DNA from: Fragilaria crotonensis
Taxonomy: Eukaryota; Bacillariophyta; Fragilariophyceae; Fragilariales; Fragilariaceae
Assembly (NCBI GenBank): GCA_022925895.1
Contig: JAKSYS010000016.1
Location: 62,001-126,000 of the forward strand
Length of the DNA: 64,000 bases
Direction of reading: 5' to 3'
Below are positions 20,175-31,403 of the stretch, one piece after another (the stretch's first letter is position 1; each line of letters begins with the position of its first letter). The position numbers were made by a program, and so were the translations under genes. Below the pieces are notes generated by a model. The model saw only the letters and a list, made by a program, of their open reading frames with translations, made no database searches and was not told the origin of the DNA.

Positions 20175-21041
20175 GACGTGTGTTTGAATGTAATATTGTT
20201 ATCGTCCTTGTCGTATTTTCACCTTGAGTGTCTTCATTGACTTGCACGTTCTGCTCTCGATTGCCTTGACGTTGAATCGCAAAGCCAACGGATGTATCAA
20301 TTACGATGATACCCAGCGCAGCGATGAGCAACCCAAAACACAACTCGGCTCAGTCCCACAGGCAGTCTACAGAGCTATTATCAACTATCGTCAACTCTCG
20401 TCGACCATTCACCATTGATTGCCCAGGTCTCGTCTCTCGTTTTGTTGGTTTGGAATTGTTCAGCTCGCGGTGTCCGACGTCCTTGGGGCAGGATCGCTGA
20501 TCGCTGACCATCCTCTGCATCAGACACGCAGCTGTCCGCTGGCCGTATACTAATACTCCGAGTACCGGTACAAGGAGTCGTGTACGCAGTATTTGTTACC
20601 GGTACACTACAAGTACTGTACTCTTGGTATAGTCACGGATGATAGCGTTCTCACCCTCACTTTCCCGGCAACGGCTACATCGCATGAAACACAATACCAC
20701 ATCTTCGTGTATGTTGGACATTTTAAGAAAAAGCATGACTGGAACACAAACTGAACATATGACTTTTTCATAGAAATATAACTACAAAATATGTCTATAA
20801 AGATCTTTACAGACTTATGTAGAACCGTGGACTACGTGGACCCGATCAACTATATCATAATACTGTGTATACGATATACGATATGCAGATATGCACCTTG
20901 GAGCAGTCTGCCGTCAATAGTCAAAGTGCATTTTTAACGCGGGCACACGGTATATCGTCGTCAACGTTAACATCTATTGGAGAGGAGCAACGAAGTTGGT
21001 AGAATACGACACCATAGTCTAGCTAGACTCTGCACACTATT
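20175..21041. other. Intergenic, no gene recognised
   Basis: It includes a possible unannotated upstream exon at 20220-20343 (see the preceding gene), GTAC palindromes at 20555-20640, and an AT-rich stretch at 20700-20900 with TATA-rich words. Confidence 0.5.
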
Positions 21042-23673
21042 TTACAGTACCAGGTTGGAATCACCTGACTTTGGAATACCACAATCATGTTTTGCTCCTT
21101 CAAGACTGGGAACATCATTGGCTGATTTGCTCATGTCCCAAGGGATACTCACGTATCGCTGAGTGCTAAACCCGTCCGTGGGATTCCATCGACTTGGTCG
21201 AATGCCTCGCACGGCAACACCATTGATACCACCCCAGCTCAAGCCATGCTCCAATAGAGTTGGATTGGAATTCACATATCGAACAAGCACATCGAGGGCT
21301 ACTTCGTCAATGCCAAACTCTTGGACGTATAGTCCAATCTTGAGGTTCAGCCGTTCCTTGTAGGCCTTGAGTGTATTGTCAAGACCGGGTTTCGTCGAAG
21401 TGAATGGCAATAAGTTGTACTGTGACATGGCAGTCGCGGGGTCGAATTCGCCACAGAACAATGTCATTAGGTAGCCTGTCGTTAGGGTTGGAGCTTCCCA
21501 CAACAGACTTCCTCCATTGACAAACACGGTATCGCCATATCGAAGAATTCCTTCGTGGCAGGCTCTTTGCATTTCCCCTGCCGAGTGACAAAAGATAATC
21601 TCCACCATGGGCGAGCGACACAAATGACTGACATCACGAATCTCGTCAATGGTAAAGGATGCAATCGCTTCGACGCGAGCGCCGGCAGCGTTGAGGTAGT
21701 CAACGACAATGGCCCAAACTCGTTTCGGGACATGCCGCGATTTCATGTCCAAGACCAGTCCAATGGGATGCACCTTCTTGGTAACAAGCCGTAACAGCGC
21801 CACTGACTCAGCAATGGACGAATTGGGACAGTTGGATGAGGCGAGACTTGACAAACAACTGGCTCCTCGTCCTCCTTCTATACTGCTTCCCGAATGTGGA
21901 AGCAATTTGGGCAAGCTAGTTCGATTCGCTTTCTTGCCAACGCCTGCTGCATCTTCGTGAAACAACAGCGGACATGACTCGGTCCGCACCATGCGAGGAT
22001 TCCAATCTCCGTCGATTTTTTCCAAACCATCATCCGAAGACGCGACTTCTTCCTCCTCCTCTTCTTCTCGCATCGTCGTTGTCGTAGTTGCTGTTGTTGC
22101 GGATGTCGTCGTCGTCTCCTCCAAAAGAAAATTTTCTGCCATTTGCATTCCAAGTCTCAAAGCTTCGGCATAGACTGCCATCCACTGTCGTGCGTACATG
22201 CCACCACCGAGTGTTCGACGGGTTCGTGCCACGCGAGAATAATTGTAATCCTTGGCACGACCCGTTTGTTCCATTAATAATTGTGTCAATTTACCATGTG
22301 CAATCAGCATGCGTTCCACAAGCTGAGACGAACGGCGTTCCAGCTCTTGATCCAAATATTCCAAAATATTGCGCTGTTCGGCAGTCCACAAGAGGGGTCT
22401 AGTAACGTCGTCATCATCCTCACCATCGTCGTCACTGCCACTATTGCAACTATTCTTACATGTTGCTCTCACTGTGGCCAGAAATTCATTTCGTTGATTC
22501 AAAACTAATTCAACGCGTCGTACCAATCTCGGTTCGAGGAAGACATCCCACTCTAAATTGACAACTTTGCCACGATTGGCCAATTCATTGGCCGTCCCAA
22601 AGGCGGCCACGACGGGATTATTCTCGGCCCAATGAATGAGTTTGGGGGCTGGGGCATTGTGATGGACACGACGTGACAATTCAATGTACACGTCTGGCAT
22701 CAAATGTCGCAATATACTAATCCAATCGGGATTGGCCAATAAGAAGGGTGCCGCTCCAAAGAAACAACCATGAGAGTAGGGCATATTCTTGATGGGTCCG
22801 CATGGAAAAAGGACTTGATCATTTTCAATCGATTTGGTTTGGTTCGTGGGAAACGTTTGAAAGGACGGACGACGTCGTCTGGCTTTCTTTCGAGTCCAAC
22901 TATCAAATCTAGTTTCAGCTTGAGTGAGAGTCCTTTGCAAACGTCCCCGAAGGTAGACATTCCGTCGAGTGCGAATGCGACCCAAAAGAGTTGTCGAATC
23001 GATTTCAGCCACTTCTGTTCGTCGTCTTTGATAATCTTCCATGTACTCCTTGGAACCGTAGGCCGATCGAAACCAAACATGTTGTCGACGTCGGACCATT
23101 CGATAGGCACTGACTGCGGCCCATAGTGATAGTAATGATTTTAATATTGATGTGGTCCAAGAATAATTGTCGTAAGTTTGTACCCAGGGGATGGTCAAGA
23201 TAATAATGTAGCCCAAGGCGACGTAGGTGAACTGGTAGGCTGCCAGAGTGATGCCAACGTGTCCAAGAATGGCAGAAAACAAGTTACTCCAACCGAAAAC
23301 TTTATCTTCCAGTGCCAGCTTGATGTGTAACGGAACAAGTTCCTTGTAAGCGATATCATCGACTTGATCTTCAAATCGATCAACTGCTTGGAGGACTTCG
23401 GTAATATCTCCCCAAGAGGGGTTCACTTTCACGTTCGGTTTCCATGTTTAGTTGAATATCAATATCCATACCGCCATCGGGAACGTGATTATAAGTGGGC
23501 TTTTCTTCTTGTAGTAGTAGCTGTTGTTGTTGCTGCTGGCACTGAGGATCAGAAGCATTCTTTGCTGTATCCAATCGTTGTGTTGTTGTTATCTTTACTG
23601 TTGGTGAAGTTGTGGTTGTGGTTGTTGCACGGGAAGCACTACCGACAGTACTTTCCATAGTTGTACTGCACAT
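21042..23673 (-). CDS. Large unknown membrane protein, probable one-base frameshift
   Basis: The main frame runs from 23432 to 21042 (796 codons) but starts only at a GTG, and its first ATG lies after the membrane segments. A second frame with a proper ATG at 23673 (MCSTTMESTVGSAS..., poly-Gln, METERESEPLLG) overlaps it; the two join smoothly if one G is removed from the GGGG run at 23410-23413, giving about 876 residues. Two membrane segments follow (LGHVGITLAAYQFTYVALGY and LLSLWAAVSAYRMV), then basic and low-complexity parts with poly-Thr and poly-Glu. The C-terminal ~250 residues form a conserved-looking alpha/beta domain (VHPIGLVLDMKSRHVPKRVW, GDTVFVNGGSLLW, YVQEFGIDEVALDVLVRYV), possibly a TIM-barrel type; I cannot name the family. 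The frameshift could be a sequencing error in the homopolymer. No introns are apparent. Confidence 0.65.
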
Positions 23674-24511
23674 TTCGTCTTGTTCTTGTTCTTGTTCTTG
23701 TTGACGTTGTTGTTGATAATGTCGTTGTTGTTGTTATTGTTGCGTATCCGTCGTTGTCGTGATGAGAGTCCAGCCAAACCTGATGGAACGGGGTTTTTTT
23801 CCTCGTTGGGAATGTGTTTGCCTACGATTATATCCACCAGTAGGATCGTCACTCTCTCGCGCAGGATACTGAATACAAGTATCGAACACCAAGTATCAAG
23901 TCTCAGGATGTAGTGCCTCCAAATACTTCTTTTCCAAGCGATCCCTGGTGATTTGCCATGTATCGCTCTCGCTCTAGAATTTTATGGTTGACTTGATTTT
24001 CGAGTTGTGCAGGCGTTGGGATTTGTTGATGTTTGAGGTTTGAGTCATGACGAGACAGCAGTGGCGTTTCTCTACGTCCCGCCTAAAAATTGGACTGAAA
24101 TCCTTGTACTTGTACTTGTGCTTGGACTATGCGCCATATTCGTACACACCTATACACCAAACTTCGTACTTCCAGTGTCACCGAATGTCGCGCAACGTCA
24201 GGTGTGTCAAATTGATTGGATGGGTGTGCCTAAGTCTTGAATACACGTCAGTTGTCAAGCTTGGCATTCGGTATTGAAATGGAATGGGTAATTTGTATTC
24301 ATACATGTATAATGCATAGCACAGTTGGAGTCTTGTTCACTTATGCCAGCAGCATTTTACAGTACTGCGTACTGTACCAAACGGTTGTTCTACTACTGAG
24401 CATCTCGTGACTACTTGTACTGGAGTATTCTACTCCGCGAGTACTGTACAAGACTACTGTTGCATATCCGGCAGGCTGCAACCATAAAACAACAACAACT
24501 ACAACAACATC
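23674..24511. other. Intergenic, simple-sequence and GTAC-rich
   Basis: Contains (GTTCTT)n and (GTTGTT)n runs at 23678-23745 and GTAC palindromes at 24358-24450. No gene recognised. Confidence 0.5.
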
Positions 24512-25816
24512 ATGTCGTCGTCGCCAACCATGACGATGATGGAAGGCGGTATGAAAATCTCACCAAGACGGAGGCTTCTCCTGCAAAGTCTGATTGTTGT
24601 AGAGATGATTCTCCTTACTGCATCTGCTTTTCGTTGGGGTTTATGTACAACGAGAGCAGCAGACAATGATGACACGTACGACAACTCGAAATGGTGTCCT
24701 TCTTTCCATGTCTCGCAACACCAAGTGGTGGATCAGCTATTGAAACAGAACTTAGTGACGTTTCATGATGGAGATGACGATACAGAGAAAGCTACTTCCG
24801 GTAGTCGAACGAGACTGCAGAGATATCGACTCAACCTAGTACTACAATTGGAGGTTCGTTCGTTGCTACCTCCGTCGCAACAACAACAGATGCAACATCA
24901 GACATTGTATCAACAGTGGTCGAGTGCCTGGAACGAATGGATGGAACAAACATCCTTTTCGAAATGGCCATTTTGGAAGGAAACACCAACATCCACAATC
25001 ATATTGGGAGGAACACTGACGAAGATCTCAAAAACAAAACAATCACAATCACAGGAGAACGTCGAGACGAGACTTGTCGCAACGTCTCTTGTTGAGGAGC
25101 TGTTTCAATCGTACGTGCATCGACTCGAGGATGATGAACTTGAGGTTATTCTGTATGTTTACACGCAACAACCATCGCAATCAAGTAGGTTGCTGTTTAC
25201 AGATGAAAACACTGGAAAAGAGTCGGAGGCACTTGTCATTCACCAGAATCGACTCATCATTCTTCAAGGACCCAACACCAACACAATTGGTGATTCCATG
25301 TCGTATCTTATACCTTTTCTCTCCAAGATTACTCTTGCTCATGATAATCATGATGATGATGGTGGAAGTATCATGACTAATTCAACACAGATTGAAGCGT
25401 GGCAGCAGCGTGTTGTGAAATCGTATCTTCATGAACTTCGATTGGAGCTCCTGTCCACTCGAGACTGGTTGTTTCAATTGTCAACAAAAGATAATATTCA
25501 CGTACCCGCTCCCGTCGGAGAACAATGGATGCAAGCATTCACATCCCGTAATCGCGCAATGCACCTCTACCAACAACGACGTGCTGTAGAAGCAACAGAA
25601 CAAAAACAGCAGTGGCGTGAGATACTTGAATTGCTCGAACAAGCACAACTCCAACTATCTAACATACGGACGGATCCTGTATTGATGCCACCTCTTCACT
25701 TTCAAATGGATCATACTCTTGCAATCTTTGCTCCTCTACTTTTTCCTCTCTTGTTACCAATGATAGTGGGACTTCGACGAGAATACAAGCGATACAAGAC
25801 AGGAACGTTCCCATAG
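24512..25816 (+). CDS. PIGS: GPI transamidase subunit PIG-S-like (GPI17)
   Basis: 434 residues, single exon, ATG at 24512. An N-terminal membrane segment (RRRLLLQSLIVVEMILLTASAF, about residues 19-40) is followed by a long lumenal region and a C-terminal membrane segment (LAIFAPLLFPLLLPMIVGL) with a basic cytosolic tail (RREYKRYKTG). This two-ended topology, and the phrase DPVLMPPLHFQMDHTLAIFA just before the last helix, match PIG-S/Gpi17, a subunit of the ER complex that attaches GPI anchors to proteins. Mid-protein LHELRLELLSTRDWLF and NRAMHLYQQRRAVEATEQ are consistent with the family's helical lumenal part. The protein is somewhat shorter than the human one (about 555 residues), with Gln-rich insertions. 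The assignment rests on topology and the C-terminal motif, not on catalytic residues, which PIG-S lacks. Confidence 0.7.
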   Translation: MSSSPTMTMMEGGMKISPRRRLLLQSLIVVEMILLTASAFRWGLCTTRAADNDDTYDNSKWCPSFHVSQHQVVDQLLKQNLVTFHDGDDDTEKATSGSRTRLQRYRLNLVLQLEVRSLLPPSQQQQMQHQTLYQQWSSAWNEWMEQTSFSKWPFWKETPTSTIILGGTLTKISKTKQSQSQENVETRLVATSLVEELFQSYVHRLEDDELEVILYVYTQQPSQSSRLLFTDENTGKESEALVIHQNRLIILQGPNTNTIGDSMSYLIPFLSKITLAHDNHDDDGGSIMTNSTQIEAWQQRVVKSYLHELRLELLSTRDWLFQLSTKDNIHVPAPVGEQWMQAFTSRNRAMHLYQQRRAVEATEQKQQWREILELLEQAQLQLSNIRTDPVLMPPLHFQMDHTLAIFAPLLFPLLLPMIVGLRREYKRYKTGTFP

Positions 25817-25905
25817 TTGTAAGAGCTCTACTAGTACTCGAGCACCTTGCAGTAAATCACAGCATTAGTATCACAGGATTATGACTGCAATTCTGCGTCT
25901 AAAAA

Positions 25906-26601
25906 TCACTGTTCCCAAGGCCACTTCTTCTTCGCTGGTTCGGGCACCTTTTTCGCTTGTTGCTTCTTCTTCTGAGCTGGGGACTCACTGCCACTAGTAG
26001 CCTTCTTCTTGTTTCCACCAAACATTCCTGCAAGCTTGCCCATGACATCCGCATCATCATCAACATATCCTTGATCGGCATACGGCAAACGAAGATCAAA
26101 TCGTCCGCCATTGTCAAACTTTCCACCGACACCAAATTCACCACCGACTCCAAAGCTTGCCATGGGCAGTGGAATGCCACCAATCTTGCTCGGTTCTCCA
26201 TATTGATTCTCCAAATCCGATATTGTCCCATCAGCACGTCGTTTCTTCCATTCCGTCAATGGATCTTCCCCCTTGCCATAATTCTTGGTCTGCCACGCCC
26301 ACTTGTCTTTATACTCCTCACTTGCCTTTTGTCGACTTTCTTCAATCTTTTGAAAATACTTTTCACGTTCTGCCTTTGGCAAACGACGAGCCTTGAGAAT
26401 CTCTTGTTGTTGTTCCCATTGTTCATCCAAACGATCCTTGCCACTTCCCTGAGCTTGCCAATTGTCAAAGAGACCATTCAGAGACGTTGTTGTTGTTGTT
26501 GAAGTCGTGACACCAACGTGAGTCCCAGGCACGGGGACAAAGGCATCCGCCGTCCCAACAACAACAACAGCACCAGTTACAATTGCCAACGAGACTTTCA
26601 T
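25906..26601 (-). CDS. Plastid-targeted protein of unknown function, diatom-conserved
   Basis: 231 residues from the ATG at 26601. The frame is open further upstream, but that extension is not protein-like and would bury the signal peptide. The presequence MKVSLAIVTGAVVVVGTADA is followed by FVPVPGTH, an ASAFAP-type site, then a Thr-rich transit stretch, so plastid import is likely. The mature part starts with LFDNWQAQGSGKDRLDEQWE, followed by a charged helical region (KARRLPKAEREKYFQKIEES). A glycine-rich block with GIPLPMASFGVGGEFGVG comes next, then FDNGGRFDLRLPYADQGYVD and a Lys/Pro-rich tail ending KKWPWEQ. I recall the ASFG...FDLRLPY...DDDADVMGK pattern from unannotated diatom plastid proteins; no biochemical role is known to me. 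It is convergent with the PIG-S gene, with about 90 bp between the stops. Confidence 0.75.
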   Translation of the reverse strand: MKVSLAIVTGAVVVVGTADAFVPVPGTHVGVTTSTTTTTSLNGLFDNWQAQGSGKDRLDEQWEQQQEILKARRLPKAEREKYFQKIEESRQKASEEYKDKWAWQTKNYGKGEDPLTEWKKRRADGTISDLENQYGEPSKIGGIPLPMASFGVGGEFGVGGKFDNGGRFDLRLPYADQGYVDDDADVMGKLAGMFGGNKKKATSGSESPAQKKKQQAKKVPEPAKKKWPWEQ

Positions 26602-27626
26602 TGTTTTCCAGAATTGTGTTGCTGAGATATGTATTGAAGTGAGTGAACTTAGAAAATTACATACAAATTGTGAGACCAAGTTGCAGTTTGGAAGCAGCTG
26701 GTACTGTGACACGACGAAAGTGTGCGACGTCACAGCATTCCCACGTTTCCCGAAATCATGCCCTTGCGACTCGTTCGATTCCATCCTTCTGATTTGATTC
26801 CCTCGACTGCATGGGATCGCCAGGCTGGTCGGAGTCGCCCTTCATCACTCACCGACTTCGTACGTCAGGGGTCCACTTTGATGAAATCAATGAGACAGCA
26901 GAAACGTACGACAGGTGCCTGGCGTCTGACATGGAGTTCGCATCTGGTATACGGCACGTAGATCTACGGGGTCCACTCAGAGTACTTCTATTTTTCATAT
27001 ATGATTATATGAGATATAATATCTTTTGTACTACGAGTACACAATGTCGTACAAGAGTAGAGGCAATACTGTCCTCCGAGTACACTGTAGTCAATTAGTC
27101 AGAGCCTTCAAGTGCGTGCTCAATTGTTTTCCCAAAAGATCTCGAAAGTGCTATCTGAAGCAGTACATTGCATTTCCAATTGTTCTGTGAAGCAAACGAA
27201 AATCGTTGCCTTTCAAACAAAAACACATCTCTCATCCAGCGATCGTTGAGGAGAAGTGGCATTGAAGTCAGTGATTTAAACCTCTGTCGATCAATTGCGA
27301 GAGACAAGTAAAGGGAGTGAAAAAGGGATTTCAGGTCGTTAACACGAATCTGATATTTTTCGTCTGTCATTCGACCCGTCGTCGCATCATCGTGACATCA
27401 CACGGTTCTCAAGTTACGACATACTAACGTTGTACGGACGCTTCGTGTGAATCACGTGTATTTGGTTGGTTGGAAAGTCACTTACGTCCGGCAACCGGAA
27501 CCACAGAATCCCTCGAAGGCTTTTTGCCTCGCCTACCACGTACCTTTCGCAGCAAGTACACATAAAACGGCTGCCAGTTGTCATCGCAACAAGGTCAATT
27601 ATCATTTCACGAAAGTACTGAAAGCA
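26602..27626. other. Intergenic, no gene recognised
   Basis: A divergent promoter region between two genes that point away from each other. GTAC-rich words occur at 27020-27095. No convincing open frame. Confidence 0.5.
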
Positions 27627-28046
27627 ATGAATTCTTCCCTCTTCCTCCTTCTGTCTATCGCCATGATGGCTTCACTCTCTGTGGATGCTTTGGTGGTATC
27701 AAATGAATTACGTCGGTTCAAAACGAGTCGCAGCTTTTCGCCGAACCCCACCATGTACACTCCGGTATCACCCACGCCAAGCGCTCAAACCCGCAAGTCC
27801 ACTCCTCTCCAACTGAGTCCCTCTGTTCTTTCATCCTGTGACACACTACCAGCCTTCCATACCGCTCATGGACTGTTGTCACCCGAAACTGTCATGAGAC
27901 TCGAGAAGACAGCTACCAAAAAATCTCCGGAACTGAACAAGTTTCTCACCACGTATCGACGAGATGGTCCCATGTCATGTCTCTGCATGTTGTCTGACCC
28001 AGAGATCTTGCCACATTTGACCACGGCCATGAGAGACTTGTTGTAA
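27627..28046 (+). CDS. Small secretory-pathway or organelle protein, unknown family
   Basis: 139 residues from the ATG at 27627; the upstream in-frame extension is rejected because the signal peptide would then be internal. The N-terminus is a clear signal sequence (SSLFLLLSIAMMASLSVDA). After a Ser/Thr/Pro-rich linker comes a conserved-looking C-terminal domain: LPAFHTAHGLLSPETVMRLE, then ELNKFLTTYRRDGPMSCL and DPEILPHLTTAMRDLL. I recall the HGLLSPE...GPMSCL...LPHLTTAMRD pattern from other unannotated diatom proteins; the function is unknown. There is no Phe at the cleavage site, so secretion or another organelle is as likely as the plastid. The last codons and the stop lie inside a perfect hairpin (28033-28070). 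Confidence 0.7.
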   Translation: MNSSLFLLLSIAMMASLSVDALVVSNELRRFKTSRSFSPNPTMYTPVSPTPSAQTRKSTPLQLSPSVLSSCDTLPAFHTAHGLLSPETVMRLEKTATKKSPELNKFLTTYRRDGPMSCLCMLSDPEILPHLTTAMRDLL

Positions 28047-28070
28047 ACGAACAGGTTTACAACAAGTCTC
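28033..28070. repeat. Perfect 16-bp hairpin overlapping a stop codon
   Basis: GAGACTTGTTGTAAAC (28033-28048), a 6-nt loop (GAACAG), and the exact reverse complement (28055-28070). The TAA stop at 28044-28046 lies in the stem. Confidence 0.95.
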
Positions 28071-29897
28071 GTGCACCTTGAACATTATACCTACCCCTCC
28101 TACTGCATGATGTTGTTTTGGTAAAATTTCACCAACAACACGTTTTACGATTCGCACAATACCCCTTCCCACCACTTGGCTGCTGGGCGCTATCATATCA
28201 CAAACACAAAGCAATACACCTTGTATGTTGTACAACAGAATTCTTTATAGAACGTTACAAACTTTCGTGCTATATCATTGTTATTGTTTAGGTGTGGTAG
28301 CAGTAGTACAATGTACTCCGAGTAATATGTATAGTCGATGACCTCGTTGTTGATGAAGAGCTTTGCAAGTTGCAGCACAGGTGAAAGGACCACTGTAGCC
28401 TGTAGCCTGTAGCGAGCCTTCCAATTTGATATTCCACGTGCCCGTTGGGTCGTTTCTACTCGCCGCGAGTGTCCAATTTTCATAGTGCTCCTGTAGGACC
28501 TGGTACGACTACTGGATACGGTCGAGGGACTGCCAAAAACCTCCAACAGACTCCTGACACGTGTCCGCCATCTGCATTCCAGTACCGGATCCTACATCTG
28601 CGGTTGTCCCAGTACGAGTACTGTACTTTGCAGATAAGACTGTAGGCAATACAGCAGTAAGCGTACTAGCGCAACAGTACATTACAATTGCCCTACAGAC
28701 ATAGTTGCTACGGAGTGGAGACCGACGGACCAAGGACAGCCAGTAGTACAATACTGTACAACTGGCGGCAAACGACGGTATGCATATTTGGATGGAGACT
28801 CGAATCACTCACTTTTCTCAAGAGTGACCGAATCGATGGCAATGGTGATGATACATCTGCCTAACCATTTTTTCGCTACCCACCCGCCCTCCCACAGGCC
28901 TGTGCTAGAGTGAAAGCCATCCAGGAGCCGTTAGACTCCTAGGATTGCACTAACGTCATAACCACTACGTTTTTAGCCCACTACACCGCCTGTAGAACCT
29001 CGTATTACTACTAGAGTCCACATACAGACACGTAGGAGCAAAATCTCCAACGCAGTCATAATCATTCACAAACTGAGAAACTGAGCCATATCGCTGGAAG
29101 CTGTAGTTCAGCCGAGGCGACATCTGGGAATCCAGCGGATTCGTTGGGTCGTACCACAGTGAGAACTTGGTGCAACTGTGCAACTGTATTTGGAGTGTAT
29201 CATAGTGTCGCAGCGACTCCAGTATAGCTAGTACTGGAGTACTGTACCGGGTACTTACTACACTACACATTGAATGTTGCATATCTCATATGAACATATT
29301 GCATATTGCATATGTCGTCGGCTGCAGTCCAAAACCGTCATTTGCCAGCCTTTTTCGGCACATACGTGGACCCTCTACATTGTACTCCAGTGAACAATTC
29401 AAGTAACTACCGGTAGTAGCACGACGAGGGTGGCTTCTCGATTGCCTCGGTGCGATGCTATTCACATCACTTACTTTCTTCCACATGAAGTACAATCACG
29501 TACGAGATGCCGCGAACAGCACTTGCTATCAATGAGAAGCGAGCAGTGATGGAATATGTAGTGTATTCTACTACTATTATACACCTGAGATGACATTGAG
29601 GTTCGCGTTTACTGGCAAATCCGAAAAATGCGAAGCTAGTCAATTGAGAAACGTGCCCCAAAATCAAGTGGAACTATAGTTTGGACCAACCACAATTATC
29701 TCTCGCGTGTGTTCAGTACCTTTGATCGAATCGTTGCAATTGCAAAACAAGGGTTTTTGAAATGATGCAGGACACTACTGCTAAAGTACGGAGGGTGCCA
29801 GTTTGCCAAGAGTTTCATAGAACAACAACATCACCAGCAGAGCACATATCAAATACAGCAAATACGACAAGAAGCAGATCATATTGATGACAGTATC
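28071..29897. other. Long intergenic stretch, GTAC-palindrome-rich
   Basis: About 1.8 kb with no credible gene. Dense GTAC-centred words lie at 28480-28760 and 29215-29260. Confidence 0.5.
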
Positions 29898-30833
29898 ATG
29901 GTGGCAACAAGCCGTATCCAAATCATTTCGCTTGTCCTCCTCTTGGGAGGTGTACGTGTCGTATCTGGCATCATTGGTGGTTCCGTCGCAGATCCAACCA
30001 GGTATCCATACTTTACTCGACTTGAAGTTGTGCGTTCCAAATCTGAAACAAAGTCCCCGGGAGGGACATTGATTGCTCCAGATGTGGTCTTGACGTATGC
30101 CTACCGTCTTGCGGAATATGACGATGGCGACAAGGTTGTCAAAATCAAAGCGTGGGTGAATAAAAGTTCGATTGAAGCTTCCGAGTATGAGTATGAGCGT
30201 TCAGTAGGATTTTGGTTGGTACATCCTGATTTTACTGCCGATTCATTTGATAATGATATTGCACTTGTCTTTCTGGATGAACCTGTCATGGACGTGCCAG
30301 TGGTGAAGATCAACAGGGACACCGCGATTCCTGAGGTTGGCCAGTCGTTTACCAAAATTGGATTCGGAATTACCAATGATCAACCATGGGATTGGCCAAC
30401 AAAGCTACTAATGGAGGTGACAGTGGACACGGTATCCTTCGAAAACTGTCAGGAGGCTAGTGATCCTACACCAATTTTTGAGGATCACCAATTCTGTGCC
30501 GGTAGCGAGCGTCAAGGGCACTGTTTTGGCGATAGTGGCGGTCCGCTGTTGCATCTATCCCATGGCACTCATCACGCAGCACCAGACAAGGATGTGCAAG
30601 TTGGCATTATATTATATAATACGATTGAAACTGCCCTCATGGACACTGATGACGAGCAGTGTCTTATGCCTGGGTACCCTGGCGGTTTTACCAAGGTGGC
30701 CCCTTATGCGGAGTGGATCGATTCCAGCATTCGCATGTACTCAAAGTACAGCAAAGGCAAGCGAAGCAAAAAGTCGCACACGGACAGCAGGAAGGGTAGC
30801 ATGAAGGGTAGGACCAGAAATCGACAGCTTTGA
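29898..30833 (+). CDS. Trypsin-like (S1) secreted pseudoprotease, catalytic His absent
   Basis: 311 residues, ATG at 29898. The signal peptide (residues 1-24, ending VVSG) abuts IIGGSVADPTRYPYF, the mature N-terminus typical of trypsins, with no propeptide. S1-fold landmarks follow in order: GGTLIAPDVVLT, DNDIALVFL (catalytic Asp present), FCAGSERQGHCFGDSGGPLL (catalytic Ser present) and PGYPGGFTKVAPYAEWID. At the position of the usual TAAHC the sequence reads TYAYR, so both the catalytic His and its paired Cys are missing. The enzyme is therefore expected to be inactive or to work by another mechanism. A basic tail (SKYSKGKRSKKSHTDSRKG) follows the domain. The intact frame suggests selection. 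The paralogue at 43552-44507 shares the Cys-to-Arg change and the tail. Confidence 0.85.
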   Translation: MVATSRIQIISLVLLLGGVRVVSGIIGGSVADPTRYPYFTRLEVVRSKSETKSPGGTLIAPDVVLTYAYRLAEYDDGDKVVKIKAWVNKSSIEASEYEYERSVGFWLVHPDFTADSFDNDIALVFLDEPVMDVPVVKINRDTAIPEVGQSFTKIGFGITNDQPWDWPTKLLMEVTVDTVSFENCQEASDPTPIFEDHQFCAGSERQGHCFGDSGGPLLHLSHGTHHAAPDKDVQVGIILYNTIETALMDTDDEQCLMPGYPGGFTKVAPYAEWIDSSIRMYSKYSKGKRSKKSHTDSRKGSMKGRTRNRQL

Positions 30834-31399
30834 AAATGATGCATCCAGGTTATGCCACCATGAATTGCGTTGCCTTACATTCCAGGAAGAGCGATTTCTT
30901 TCGCGTGCATTTCATGCCACCCCTGTGCGATGGTTGTTAACATCATCATGCTTTTATCTATTAGGTATGCACCGGATAACAAAGGTAATTGTGCATGCTG
31001 TCTTGGCATTCATATAGAAATAATAAGATATTGCAAACGCGAACCGAGGAAAGCAAAGGTTTAGAATACTGAATCCGCTAAACAGACATGATGACATGAT
31101 CCTTCTCGTTCATTGTGTATTCATTAGATCCGAGATGGAGCCCAACTGTATCTACCGGTAGTGTCATACTGGGCGCAGTACAGTAGCAGGTAGTATGGAG
31201 TAGGGAGTAGGGGAGTTCTCCTATGTATATGAAATATGACGTGGTACAAGTATGTTAGACTGCCACTGTCAACCGTACCGGTAACGCATATGTATATCTT
31301 GGTTTGCATGTATAGCTCCTGCGATTGAGCAGTTTCGAATAAAGATTGCCGTCTCATAGGACGGTGCACTTACTAGAATTCAAATTGGTCAACAAAAGA
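30834..31399. other. Intergenic, no gene recognised
   Basis: Spacer between the pseudotrypsin and the copia fossil. GTAC-containing words lie at 31150-31290. Confidence 0.5.
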
Positions 31400-31403
31400 G
31401 TGA

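Noticed and set aside
23595-23852. Minus-strand Asn/Lys-rich 85-codon frame
   Set aside because: Produced by a GTT/CTT simple repeat.
25899-26784. N-terminally extended version of the plastid-targeted protein
   Set aside because: The 61 extra residues would place the signal peptide internally; the ATG at 26601 fits an ADAFVP presequence.
27447-27626. Upstream extension of the small secretory protein
   Set aside because: It would bury the signal peptide; the composition looks like a leader.
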